From Acholeplasmataceae bacterium (GTDB lineage Bacteria > Bacillota_I > Bacilli_A > Acholeplasmatales > Acholeplasmataceae), in the NCBI GenBank assembly GCA_016934175.1, contig JAFGTI010000030.1, positions 1-16,458 on the forward strand: 16,458 nt of DNA, read 5' to 3'. The notes under the pieces were generated by a model. That model was not told the origin of the DNA and searched no databases. It saw only the letters and a program-made list of their open reading frames with translations. The stretch's first letter is position 1. Every line of letters starts with the position of its first letter. A program made the translations under genes and the position numbers. Shown here one piece after another: positions 6,718-14,484 of the stretch.

Positions 6718-7491
6718 ATGGACGTTTTCATATCATTTGGACCTATTGAATTTGATTTTAGTACTTTCGTTAGTTTCTTAATCGGAATTAGCGTTGGTTT
6801 TTTACTTTTACTTTTGATTTATGTCTATGCAGTGCTAAAAAGTTTAAACAAGGGTTTGAAATTAAGAAGCGTTGATGAAGAAGATATTGATGAAGAAGAA
6901 ATAAAATGGTTAATTAAAGATGCTCAAAAAGAATTTAAGAATAAAGAAATTAGAACTGAACTTGGTTATCCTAAACATTTACTTAACATCATTACTGAAT
7001 TATCGGTTGATATAGCTAAAAAGTTTTATCCGAAATCAAAATATCCATATCTAGAATTAACTGTTGATGAAACTTTGAAGTTAAATCACTATGTAACCGA
7101 TCGATTGGAAGAATTATTAAGTGGGAGAATTCTTAGGTTAACCAGGGGAATGACACTTACTAAAATTGTTGAAATGAATGATACGAAAACAAAAATTGAC
7201 AATAATGTAATCGTGAAAACTGCAAAGAAATATAAAGATGTTGCAAGAACAACAGTTGCTGTAATTAATGCAGTGAACCCAGTTTACTGGTTTAGAAAAC
7301 TCACAAAAGAAATTGCAGTTAATAAAGTTTTGATTAGAATCGGAATGACAATCATTGCGATAACTGGTGAAGAGACCTATAAAATTTATAGTAAAAAAGT
7401 GTTTGATATTGAAAAATCAATCGATACTGGCGTTGATGAAATATATGATGCTTTAAGTGAAGATTTAAAAAATACAGGTGATCTAGAATGA
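6718..7491 (+). CDS. Single-pass membrane protein of unknown function, coupled to ftsK
   Basis: I do not recognise this 257-residue protein. It has one strong membrane helix near the N-terminus (about 17-41), then an acidic patch (52-62, DEEDIDEEE) and a charged, mostly helical cytoplasmic part. Two stretches look like conserved cores: PYLELTVDETLKLNHYVTDRLEELL (within 110-134) and VINAVNPVYWFRKL (within 182-195). A moderately hydrophobic segment at about 203-216 is probably not membrane-spanning. AGGGAG lies about 10 bases before the ATG. Its last codons overlap the ftsK start as ATGA, so the two are probably made together. Since the FtsK here has no membrane helices, a role as its membrane partner is possible; that is inference only. 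Confidence 0.8.
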   Translation: MDVFISFGPIEFDFSTFVSFLIGISVGFLLLLLIYVYAVLKSLNKGLKLRSVDEEDIDEEEIKWLIKDAQKEFKNKEIRTELGYPKHLLNIITELSVDIAKKFYPKSKYPYLELTVDETLKLNHYVTDRLEELLSGRILRLTRGMTLTKIVEMNDTKTKIDNNVIVKTAKKYKDVARTTVAVINAVNPVYWFRKLTKEIAVNKVLIRIGMTIIAITGEETYKIYSKKVFDIEKSIDTGVDEIYDALSEDLKNTGDLE

Positions 7492-9554
7492 GAAAACAAA
7501 AGGAAGTACCTCAACTCAATATTGAAAAACCAGCTTTTATCATTTTTCAATTTGCAAAAATTGAAGGGATTAGAGGAAAAGCAGTTTATAAAAAATCTCA
7601 TTTTGTGTCGCCAATTTTTGGTAGAAGTGTCAAAGATGTAGTCACTGTACCTTTCTCTGTGAAAAACACAGGCGATACAACAAGACGCTTTGATGCTTTT
7701 AGAACAAAAACTAAATTAAGTGAAGATGAAGCAAAAAGAAAATATGGCAATAAATATTATGAGTTTACGAATATCATCAGCAATAAAACACGCACTGAAT
7801 ATTTTGGAGAATCTTCATATGTGCCTAGTGATGAAAAAGAAACAGAAGAAATTACAGAAAGAAAAATCATATCTCCTATTTCTAAAAATTATAGGGAAGT
7901 ACATAAAAAAGAACCCATACCATTTAAAACTAAACCTCAAGAAAAAAGAGTTGCACACGTTGAACCCGTGATGGAAGAAAAGAAAGTTGAAAGAGAGCCT
8001 TTCGTTGAGACTTATTCTAGAAGATCTAATGTTCAACCTAAGGACATAATAAGTTCAGATTTTGGAATAAGCAATGAAACTCAAGAATCTGATTTTTTAA
8101 GTGATGAACCTAACTATCAAGCTTATAACGAGCGGATATATCAATATCCGCCAATTAGATTATTTAGTAAAAAAGATCGAGATCTCAATGCAAAACCTCA
8201 ATGGTTACTTGATCAAATTGATGTAATTAACGCAACCTTGGAACAGTTTGGCATTGAAGGCGAAGTTAACGGAAGTGTTAAAGGACCTACGGTTACACGA
8301 TATGAAATTGCATTGGAACCAGGTGTAAACGTCAAAAGAATTTTAGGTATTCAAGATAATCTTATGATGAATCTCGCATCTAAATCTTTACGTATTGAAG
8401 CACCTATTCCAGGGAAACCTTATGTAGGACTTGAAGTTCCAAATGTTAAACCGGAAATTGTAGCTTTCGGGAATGTTGTTGATACAAAAGAGTTTTTAGA
8501 TGATCATGATCACCCACTCAAAGTAGCATTAGGTGTGGATATTGATGGGCAAAATATATATGCCGATATTCAATCGATGCCACATGGACTAATCGCCGGA
8601 GCAACAAATTCTGGTAAAAGTGTTTGTGTTAATACTGTTTTGGTTAGTTTGTTATTAAAAAACACACCAGAAGATTTAAAATTAATCTTAATAGATCCAA
8701 AAATGGTAGAACTTGCTGCCTATAATGATTTGCCACATTTGATTACTCCAGTTATTACAGATGCTAAAATGGCTGCAGCAGCACTTAATTGGGCTGTAGG
8801 TGAAATGGAACAACGTTATCAAAATTTTGCAAATAGTAGAAGTAGAGATATCAGAACCTATAATGATAATGTTAAACGAGGATTAGTTGAAGCTGATAAG
8901 ATGCCATACATTGTAATTGTAATAGATGAGTTAGCCGATTTGATGATGGCAGCACCTCACGATGTAGAAGATTCCATTCAAAGAATCACTCAAAAGGCTA
9001 GAGCTGCGGGAATACATTTACTTGTTGCAACTCAAAGACCAACGACTGATGTAGTCAAGGGAACAATTAAATCAAACATTCCAGTTCGTATTGCTTTTAA
9101 AGTTGCATCATTTGTCGATTCAACAACGATTTTAGACGGTGCAGGCGCAGAATCACTCCTTGGTAAGGGTGACATGCTATTTAAACGATCTGATCGTGCT
9201 CATCGCCTTCAGGGTGCATTTATTCCCGATGAAGAAATCTATGCAGTAACCGATTTTATCAGAAATCAGTATAAACCTCAATATATATTTGAACATGATT
9301 CATTGAAGCAACAAGCAAGAATGAGAGAAGTAGCAAATGATGATTTATTTGAAGATGTTGCCTACTTTGTTGTTCAAACAGGTAATGCATCAATTAATAG
9401 CATACAAAAACAATTCGAAATTGGGTTTAATAGAGCTCAGAAACTTGTAGAGATGCTTGAAGAATATCAAATTGTATCTCAAAGCCAAGGAACTAAAGCT
9501 AGAGAGGTCTTAGTTTCGGTTAGTGAGTTAAAAACAATTTTAGGACATGAATAA
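7488..9554 (+). CDS. ftsK: DNA translocase of the FtsK/SpoIIIE family
   Basis: ATP-driven double-stranded DNA pump that clears or segregates chromosome ends at the division site. At 688 residues it begins directly with a soluble region. SPIFG at 41-45 matches the motif found in Firmicute FtsK/SpoIIIE linkers, and a variable Lys/Glu-rich linker runs to about 225. The motor has Walker A GATNSGKS at 371-378 (K377), Walker B VIVIDELADLM with D480/E481, and the typical RITQKARAAGIHLLVATQRP sensor segment. The end (about 622-688) is the winged-helix gamma domain, with FEIGFNRAQKLVEMLEEY, which reads polar guide sequences. The three or four N-terminal membrane helices of FtsK/SpoIIIE are absent. AGGTGA at 7476-7481 and the ATGA overlap with the upstream gene fix the start. 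Confidence 0.96.
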   Translation: MRKQKEVPQLNIEKPAFIIFQFAKIEGIRGKAVYKKSHFVSPIFGRSVKDVVTVPFSVKNTGDTTRRFDAFRTKTKLSEDEAKRKYGNKYYEFTNIISNKTRTEYFGESSYVPSDEKETEEITERKIISPISKNYREVHKKEPIPFKTKPQEKRVAHVEPVMEEKKVEREPFVETYSRRSNVQPKDIISSDFGISNETQESDFLSDEPNYQAYNERIYQYPPIRLFSKKDRDLNAKPQWLLDQIDVINATLEQFGIEGEVNGSVKGPTVTRYEIALEPGVNVKRILGIQDNLMMNLASKSLRIEAPIPGKPYVGLEVPNVKPEIVAFGNVVDTKEFLDDHDHPLKVALGVDIDGQNIYADIQSMPHGLIAGATNSGKSVCVNTVLVSLLLKNTPEDLKLILIDPKMVELAAYNDLPHLITPVITDAKMAAAALNWAVGEMEQRYQNFANSRSRDIRTYNDNVKRGLVEADKMPYIVIVIDELADLMMAAPHDVEDSIQRITQKARAAGIHLLVATQRPTTDVVKGTIKSNIPVRIAFKVASFVDSTTILDGAGAESLLGKGDMLFKRSDRAHRLQGAFIPDEEIYAVTDFIRNQYKPQYIFEHDSLKQQARMREVANDDLFEDVAYFVVQTGNASINSIQKQFEIGFNRAQKLVEMLEEYQIVSQSQGTKAREVLVSVSELKTILGHE

Positions 9555-9573
9555 ATAAATTAAGGATGATAAT

Positions 9574-10440
9574 ATGACATTAAAGAAAGCCTACAAAACA
9601 TTAATATTAACAATACTTCTTATGATGCTAACTATCGTCCTTTATGCATATCATGTGACTAAACTCACATTAGTGTGGGGGATGATTGGACTGACCATCT
9701 CAGCAATTGTCTCCATTTTTTCTATTTTACTTTCAATACATCAAGTCAAACATAAGAAAATTGTTAATATTGGTTTCTGGTCTAAACATAAATTTGAAGT
9801 ATTGGACTGGTTTACCTTTTTATCAATTTCTTTGATGATTATCTTCATGGTTTTTACTTTTGCTTTTCTACCATCTGATGTTGAACAATACTCGATGTAT
9901 CCCACTTTACAGCCAGGAGAAAGAATTGTCATTTCACATTTCATGTATGAGCCACAAAGAAATGATGTAATTATTGTAGAAATCACAAAAGAAGCTTATC
10001 CTTTGGTATCATCGGATAAATATATAGAAAGAGATCAATACAATAGAGTTATTGCTATTCACGAACGTATCTATTTTGTAAAAAGATTAGTTGGATTGCC
10101 AGGTGATCAAATAGATTTTATTGTCGATGAAAACAACCCAAGTCAATCTATCGTAAAAATTAATGGAGAGATTATTAAATCACCCTATGATGAGCAATAC
10201 TATGTTCAAGATGATCAAATTGATATTCTTGGACAATCCCTAACAGATGGTATTTTAGATGAAGGTAGATATTTAGCATTTGGAGACAACGCTAATGGTT
10301 TTACCGCTTATGATTCAATTTTGGGATATGAACGTGATTATCCTGGATCGTTTGATAGTAGAGGCTTTGGAGCTGTTTATGCTGACGATATCATAGGTAA
10401 GGTTATATTTAGAATGTGGCCAATGGGTGCAGTCAAATGA
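9574..10440 (+). CDS. lepB: Signal peptidase I (S26 family)
   Basis: Membrane protease that cleaves signal peptides of secreted proteins. The 288-residue protein has three hydrophobic segments (about 8-27, 33-55, 77-99) before the catalytic domain. The nucleophile S107 lies in YSMYPTL, the general base K170 in VKRLVGLPGD, and later conserved boxes are FGDN (236-239) and SFDSRGFG (259-266). Many Gram-positive type I peptidases have only one anchor, so the extra helices are notable; a large insert (about 140-165) separates the two catalytic boxes. It follows ftsK by 19 bases with an AAGGAT ribosome site, and its stop overlaps the rbgA start as ATGA. lepB next to rbgA-rnhB is a common arrangement in Firmicutes. 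Confidence 0.95.
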   Translation: MTLKKAYKTLILTILLMMLTIVLYAYHVTKLTLVWGMIGLTISAIVSIFSILLSIHQVKHKKIVNIGFWSKHKFEVLDWFTFLSISLMIIFMVFTFAFLPSDVEQYSMYPTLQPGERIVISHFMYEPQRNDVIIVEITKEAYPLVSSDKYIERDQYNRVIAIHERIYFVKRLVGLPGDQIDFIVDENNPSQSIVKINGEIIKSPYDEQYYVQDDQIDILGQSLTDGILDEGRYLAFGDNANGFTAYDSILGYERDYPGSFDSRGFGAVYADDIIGKVIFRMWPMGAVK

Positions 10441-11282
10441 TGAAACAAATTCAATGGTTTCCAGGACACATGTTCAAATCTTTGCGACAAATTAGAGAAA
10501 AAATTAAATTAATGGATATTGTTCTAATTCTATTAGACGCGAGACTTCCAAAATCAAGCATGAATCCAGAACTTCTTCAGATTATAAAAAATAAGCCAAC
10601 ACTTATTTTATTCAATAAAATGGATTTATCAGATGAATCAATCTTAATAGACTGGATGGCATATTATGAGGATTTAGGTTTTGCTACACTTAAGATTGAT
10701 GCACAATCTGGAAAAAATGTTTCTAAAATTCATGATGCTGCACAAAAAGTCTTGATTGAAAAAATAGAACGTAATCGCGAAAAAGGACTAAAAGACCGTC
10801 CACTTCGGACGATGATTTTAGGAATTCCTAATGTAGGGAAATCAACTCTGATTAATCAACTATCAAAGTCAAGTGCAACCAAGACAGGGAATACACCAGG
10901 TGTTACAAAAGCTCAACAATGGATTAAACTAGGCAATGATTTTGAACTTTTAGATACCCCAGGCGTTTTATGGCCTAAATTTGAAGATCCCAATGTTGGA
11001 TATCATTTGGCTATTACCGGAGCAATTAAAGACAAGATATTACCAGAAGATGATGTTGTACAATTTGCTCTTAAGTTTCTTCAAAAATTTTATCCTAACC
11101 GATTAAAGGAACGTTATGGTATATCAATTGATCTTGATTACGTTGAAATGCTTGATACTATTGGTAGACAAAGAGGCGCTTTATTAAAAGGTGCTGAAAT
11201 TGATTATCAAAGAGTCTATAGTATTATCTTAACAGATATTAGAAATAAACAACTTGGAGGTCTTTCTTTTGATAGACTCTAA
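10437..11282 (+). CDS. rbgA: Ribosome biogenesis GTPase RbgA (YlqF)
   Basis: Circularly permuted GTPase that acts in late assembly of the 50S ribosomal subunit. The motif order is G4 NKMD (60-63), G5-like DAQSGK (88-93), G1 GIPNVGKST (129-137), G2 GNTPGVT (151-157), G3 DTPG (173-176). The N-terminus IQWFPGHM is the family signature. I start at ATG 10437, which overlaps the lepB stop (ATGA); a second in-frame ATG follows at 10440. The reading frame stays open to a GTG at 10416, but starting there would put an unusual seven-residue tail before the family signature. The 281 residues fit the family. The end overlaps rnhB by 14 bases. Confidence 0.95.
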   Translation: MMKQIQWFPGHMFKSLRQIREKIKLMDIVLILLDARLPKSSMNPELLQIIKNKPTLILFNKMDLSDESILIDWMAYYEDLGFATLKIDAQSGKNVSKIHDAAQKVLIEKIERNREKGLKDRPLRTMILGIPNVGKSTLINQLSKSSATKTGNTPGVTKAQQWIKLGNDFELLDTPGVLWPKFEDPNVGYHLAITGAIKDKILPEDDVVQFALKFLQKFYPNRLKERYGISIDLDYVEMLDTIGRQRGALLKGAEIDYQRVYSIILTDIRNKQLGGLSFDRL

Positions 11283-11886
11283 AATGTATGAATATGAGAA
11301 TGAATTATATCTACAGGGTGTATCTTATATCGCTGGTGTAGATGAAGCAGGTAGAGGTCCTCTAGCGGGTCCTGTTGTTGCAGCTGCAGTTATTTTAAAA
11401 AAAGGCGCTATCCTTCATCACGTCGATGATTCAAAAAAATTGAGCGAAAAACAAAGAATTGTTGCTTTAGAAGAAATTAAAAAAAATGCATTAGCAATTG
11501 GGATTGGTATTTCCTCTGTCGAAGAAATAGATTTAATTAATATATATAGAGCAAGCAGAGAAGCAATGCTTTCTGCTATAGGACAATTAAAGATTAAACC
11601 CGAATATTTATTAATTGATGCGATGCCTATGGAAATAGATATTCCTTTAAAAAGTATTATTAAAGGAGATGCAAAAAGTATAAGTATTGCTGCTGCATCG
11701 ATTATTGCTAAGACAACTAGAGATGCTTATATGGTTGAAATGGATAAACTTTTTCCTATGTACAATTTTAAGAAACACAAAGGGTATGGAACAAAAGAGC
11801 ATATTGCCGCAATTTTGAAGTACGGACCATCACCCATTCATCGTAAAACATATGAACCTATAAAATCAATGTTGAAGAAGAAGTGA
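11269..11886 (+). CDS. rnhB: Ribonuclease HII
   Basis: Cuts RNA in RNA-DNA hybrids and at single ribonucleotides in DNA. All boxes are present: GVDEAGRGPLAGPVVAAAV (23-41) with D25 and E26, DSKKLSEKQR (54-63), LLIDAMP with D117, and KGDAKSISIAAASIIAK with D134; the D25-D117 spacing is the same as in E. coli. The start is TTG at 11269, because GGAGGT (11256-11261) sits 7 bases before it. The in-frame TTG at 11254 overlaps that ribosome site, and ATG 11284 lies 22 bases away from it. The 205-residue length is typical. The gene closes the operon, and its TGA lies inside the terminator hairpin. Confidence 0.93.
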   Translation: MIDSKMYEYENELYLQGVSYIAGVDEAGRGPLAGPVVAAAVILKKGAILHHVDDSKKLSEKQRIVALEEIKKNALAIGIGISSVEEIDLINIYRASREAMLSAIGQLKIKPEYLLIDAMPMEIDIPLKSIIKGDAKSISIAAASIIAKTTRDAYMVEMDKLFPMYNFKKHKGYGTKEHIAAILKYGPSPIHRKTYEPIKSMLKKK

Positions 11887-11903
11887 TGAACTTCTTTTTT
11901 TAT
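11874..11903 (+). terminator. Intrinsic terminator overlapping the end of rnhB
   Basis: Stem AAGAAGT (11878-11884) / ACTTCTT (11890-11896), extendable by GAAG with a G-T pair at each end, and a GATGA loop. The T-run extends to 11900. The last codons and the stop of rnhB form the 5' arm and loop. Confidence 0.8.
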
Positions 11904-11949
11904 ATATATAAAGTTATAAGCCAATTATTGGGTATGTTTTTTCTATTCA

Positions 11950-11958
11950 TGATAGAAT
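11950..11958 (+). promoter_or_regulatory. Extended -10 promoter of the VOC gene
   Basis: TGATAGAAT (5 of 6 to TATAAT, with TGn). No convincing -35 at 16-18 bases. Transcription would start near 11965, leaving a very short leader that is almost entirely the AAGGAGG ribosome site. Confidence 0.45.
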
Positions 11959-11979
11959 TTATATATCAAGGAGGATATG

Positions 11980-12336
11980 ATGAAAATAAATCATTTTTTA
12001 GTATTTATACCTACAAAAGATTTTGAACACTCGAAATCATTTTATCAAGATATTGGATTTGATATGGTTTGGGCAGACAACGATCTTGCCAGATTTAGAA
12101 AAGATGGTGCTGAATTTTTCTTACAAGGTTTTTATGATAAAGGACTTGGAGATAATCTAATGTTTCATTTAAATATTGATAATTTTGATGAAACTTATCA
12201 AAATTTATCCGATGTATGCAAAAGATATCCGGAATGTTACATTTCTAAACCTAAAGATGAATATTATGGTAGAGCATTTAAACTTAGGGGACCATCTGGT
12301 GAACTATGGGATATTGTTAAAGGTACACAAGGATAG
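11980..12336 (+). CDS. VOC-fold protein (glyoxalase/bleomycin-resistance-like)
   Basis: A 118-residue single-module vicinal-oxygen-chelate protein. The beta-alpha-beta-beta-beta plan is visible: INHFLVFIPTKDFEHSKSFYQDIGF at the start and GRAFKLRGPSGELWDI at the end, the usual 'GR.f...DP.Gn.w.i' signature. Possible metal ligands are H5, H63 and E108, which would allow a dimeric metalloenzyme, but substrates vary widely and none can be named. AAGGAGG at 11968-11974 is 5 bases from ATG 11980 and only 2 from ATG 11977, so the second ATG is preferred. It stands alone between two terminators and is unrelated in function to its neighbours as far as can be seen. Confidence 0.85.
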   Translation: MKINHFLVFIPTKDFEHSKSFYQDIGFDMVWADNDLARFRKDGAEFFLQGFYDKGLGDNLMFHLNIDNFDETYQNLSDVCKRYPECYISKPKDEYYGRAFKLRGPSGELWDIVKGTQG

Positions 12337-12372
12337 CAAACGAACTTCACTTCTCAAGTGTAATAGTAAACT

Positions 12373-12429
12373 AAAAAGGAATTTATTGATCTTGATTTAT
12401 TACGTAAAGATTCAATAATTCTTTTTTTT
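12373..12429 (+). terminator. Long imperfect terminator hairpin after the VOC gene
   Basis: Left arm 12373-12393 (AAAAAGGAATT, extra T, ATTGATCTT) pairs with right arm 12407-12426 (AAGATTCAATAATTC then Ts), giving about 20 pairs with a one-base bulge on each side and a 13-base loop. An eight-T run (12422-12429) follows. It lies about 36 bases after the stop codon. Confidence 0.75.
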
Positions 12430-12479
12430 ATATGATGAGCGATGAAGTAAAAATGTGAAAAATTTTATATTATAGAGTG

Positions 12480-12534
12480 AAATGAAAAATATATATTATT
12501 TAAATATATATAAAAAAATAGTTACTCTTTTAAC
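12480..12534. promoter_or_regulatory. AT-only tract and hairpin upstream of the topA promoter
   Basis: Nearly pure A/T from 12480 to 12520, including a perfect inverted repeat TATATATT (12490-12497) / AATATATA (12503-12510). It lies just upstream of the -35 of topA. It could act as an UP-like element or as a region that opens under negative supercoiling. No gene or RNA is visible in the 12430-12530 stretch. Confidence 0.35.
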
Positions 12535-12562
12535 TTGACAATCAAGATTAACAAACTATAAT
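12535..12562 (+). promoter_or_regulatory. Consensus promoter of topA
   Basis: Perfect TTGACA (12535-12540) and perfect TATAAT (12557-12562) with a 16-base spacer, the best promoter in the window. The predicted start near 12569 lies at or after the ATG at 12567, which rules that codon out as the main start and supports ATG 12585. Confidence 0.85.
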
Positions 12563-12584
12563 AGATATGAAATGGAGTGTTGTC

Positions 12585-14366
12585 ATGAACAAAAAATTAA
12601 TCATCGTAGAATCACCATCTAAATCGAAGACTATTTCTAGTTACGTTGGAAACGACGTGCTTGTTTTATCTTCAAAGGGGCATGTTAGAGATTTAGCAAC
12701 AAGTGGATTGGATGGATTGGGTTTAGATATAGAAAATGATTTTACTCCAATATATAAGATTATACCTACAAAAGCATCACTAGTTAAAGAACTAATAGCA
12801 AAGAGTAAAAATAGAGATGTTTTGATTGCAACCGACCCCGACAGAGAAGGTGAAGCCATCGGTTGGCATTTAGCTGAACTTTTAAAATTAGACCCAAAAG
12901 CTAATAACAGAATTGTCTTTAGAGAAATCACAAAACCAGCCATTTTAGAAGCATTAAATCATCCGAGACCAATTGACCAGCATTTGGTGTTTTCACAAGA
13001 AGCGAGACGTGTTTTAGACCGAATTATTGGATTCAAATTATCGAAACTATTACAAAATAAAATTAAATCAAAATCTGCTGGCCGTGTTCAAAGTGTTGCT
13101 TTGAAACTGATTGTTGATCTTGAAAAAGAAATAGAAGCATTTATTCCTGAGACATATTATGAGATTGATGCTAATTTTCATCATATGAAAGCTAGTTATG
13201 TTATTCCGCAAAGTAAGAGATTAAATAAAGAAGAATCTGATCTCATTGTCAAAGAATCACAAAATCCTTTTATTGTAAAAGATATTCAAGTCAAAGAATC
13301 TAAGAGAAATGCTAAACCTGCTTTTATTACTTCAACATTACAACAAGATTCAATATCGAATTTATCGATGAGTGCATCAAGAACTATGATGGTAGCTCAA
13401 GCATTGTATGAAGGTAAAGAGATTCATGGTGAATTAATTGGTTTGATTACTTATATGAGAACAGATTCAACACGTTTAGCAGAACCTTTTATTAAAGAAG
13501 CTCAACATCATATTGAATTAAATTATGGTAAAAATTATTTAGGGAAATATAAAGTAACTACTAAAGCTAATGCTCAAGATGCCCATGAGGCAATCCGACC
13601 TACAAGTCTAGATCGAACTCCTGAAAGTCTTGAAGCTTATTTAACGAAAGATGAATGCAAACTATATCGTAGAATTTATCAAAGAACTGTAGCAAGTTTA
13701 ATGGCTCCAGCAATCTTTGATAATACAAAAATCACTTTGGAGTCTAATGGACACAAATATGTTGCTGATGGAAGTATTGAACGTTTTGATGGTCATTTAA
13801 AGGCATATTCGGAATCAAAAAACAAAGACAAACATTTGCCACATTTAACAGTCAATCAAGAAATTTCAGCTAAAGAAGTTTTATCAATAGAAAAAGTGAC
13901 AACTCCAAAGACCAGATACAGCGAAGCGACATTGATTAAAGAAATGGAATCACTTGGAATTGGTAGACCATCTACATATGCTCAAATTCTTCAGACTCTA
14001 AAAAGTAGAGATTACGTTGAAATTATTGAAAAGAGATTTAAACCCACGACACAAGGCATATTAACATCTGATCAATTGGATTTATTCTTCTCAAAGATAA
14101 TTAATATTGATTATACTTCAAGAATGGAAACAATTTTAGATGAAATTGCTGATGGAAGACAAAGTGGTCTTCATTTAGTTTCTAGATTCTATCATAGTTT
14201 TATTCCACTTGTTGAGACTGCTCAAAAAGAGATGAAAAAAATTGAACCTAAAAAGACAGACGAACTTTGCCCGATGTGCGGAAAACCCTTAGTCATCAGA
14301 ACAAGCAAATATGGAGAATTTACTGCATGTAGTGGTTTTCCTAAATGCAAATATGTAAAAAAATAG
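12585..14366 (+). CDS. topA: DNA topoisomerase I (type IA)
   Basis: Relaxes negatively supercoiled DNA by single-strand passage. At 593 residues it has the Toprim domain at the N-terminus (E9 in IIVESPSK, DPDREGE at 84-90), the SAGRVQSVAL segment, the active tyrosine Y290 in GLITYMRTDST, and one C-terminal four-Cys zinc ribbon (C562, C565, C582, C588). Firmicute enzymes of about 690 residues usually have more zinc ribbons, so this is a short-tail form. The start is ATG 12585: GGAG (12574-12577) lies 7 bases upstream, and the upstream in-frame ATG at 12567 falls at the predicted transcription start. It is transcribed alone from a consensus promoter. In Firmicutes topA also lies close to rbgA-rnhB, usually with dprA between, which is not seen here. 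Confidence 0.97.
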   Translation: MNKKLIIVESPSKSKTISSYVGNDVLVLSSKGHVRDLATSGLDGLGLDIENDFTPIYKIIPTKASLVKELIAKSKNRDVLIATDPDREGEAIGWHLAELLKLDPKANNRIVFREITKPAILEALNHPRPIDQHLVFSQEARRVLDRIIGFKLSKLLQNKIKSKSAGRVQSVALKLIVDLEKEIEAFIPETYYEIDANFHHMKASYVIPQSKRLNKEESDLIVKESQNPFIVKDIQVKESKRNAKPAFITSTLQQDSISNLSMSASRTMMVAQALYEGKEIHGELIGLITYMRTDSTRLAEPFIKEAQHHIELNYGKNYLGKYKVTTKANAQDAHEAIRPTSLDRTPESLEAYLTKDECKLYRRIYQRTVASLMAPAIFDNTKITLESNGHKYVADGSIERFDGHLKAYSESKNKDKHLPHLTVNQEISAKEVLSIEKVTTPKTRYSEATLIKEMESLGIGRPSTYAQILQTLKSRDYVEIIEKRFKPTTQGILTSDQLDLFFSKIINIDYTSRMETILDEIADGRQSGLHLVSRFYHSFIPLVETAQKEMKKIEPKKTDELCPMCGKPLVIRTSKYGEFTACSGFPKCKYVKK

Positions 14367-14391
14367 AATTATTTGATAAAATCCCCTTGAT

Positions 14392-14415
14392 GATTCCTTG
14401 ATTTTTCAGGGAATC
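14392..14415. repeat. Hairpin between topA and tpx, with an adjacent direct repeat
   Basis: GATTCCTTGA (14392-14401) and TCAGGGAATC (14406-14415) pair over 10 positions with one G-T, around a TTTT loop. CCTTGAT also occurs just upstream at 14385-14391, 11 bases from the copy in the hairpin. There is no T-run after the stem, so it is not a standard terminator, although it may still end or stabilise the topA mRNA. It lies just upstream of the tpx promoter and could instead be an operator. Confidence 0.5.
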
Positions 14416-14423
14416 GCTTATTG

Positions 14424-14452
14424 CTGGCATTAAAACAATATTATGCTATAAT
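14424..14452 (+). promoter_or_regulatory. Extended -10 promoter of tpx
   Basis: TGCTATAAT at 14444-14452 (perfect -10 with TGn). CTGGCA at 14424-14429 matches the -35 at 4 of 6 positions with a 17-base spacer. Confidence 0.65.
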
Positions 14453-14484
14453 ATGGTTGAATAATAAATAAGGAAGCGTGAATA

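Noticed and set aside
7720..7971. Lys-rich + strand frame and minus-strand frame (7815-8036) within ftsK
   Set aside because: Both fall in the low-complexity Lys/Glu linker of FtsK, where alternative frames stay open by composition alone.
10416..10436. Upstream GTG start for rbgA adding seven residues
   Set aside because: The added residues precede the conserved IQWFPGHM start of the family and lie in the end of lepB; the ATGA overlap at 10437 is a better start.
11254..11268. Upstream TTG start for rnhB
   Set aside because: That TTG overlaps the GGAGGT ribosome site itself; the TTG at 11269 is correctly spaced from it.
12176..12418. Second + strand frame overlapping the end of the VOC gene and its terminator
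   Set aside because: It runs through the terminator stem, has no motif or ribosome site, and overlaps the supported VOC frame.
12567..12584. Upstream ATG start for topA
   Set aside because: It lies 4 bases after the -10 box, at or before the predicted transcription start, so it would be absent from the mRNA; ATG 12585 has a properly spaced GGAG.
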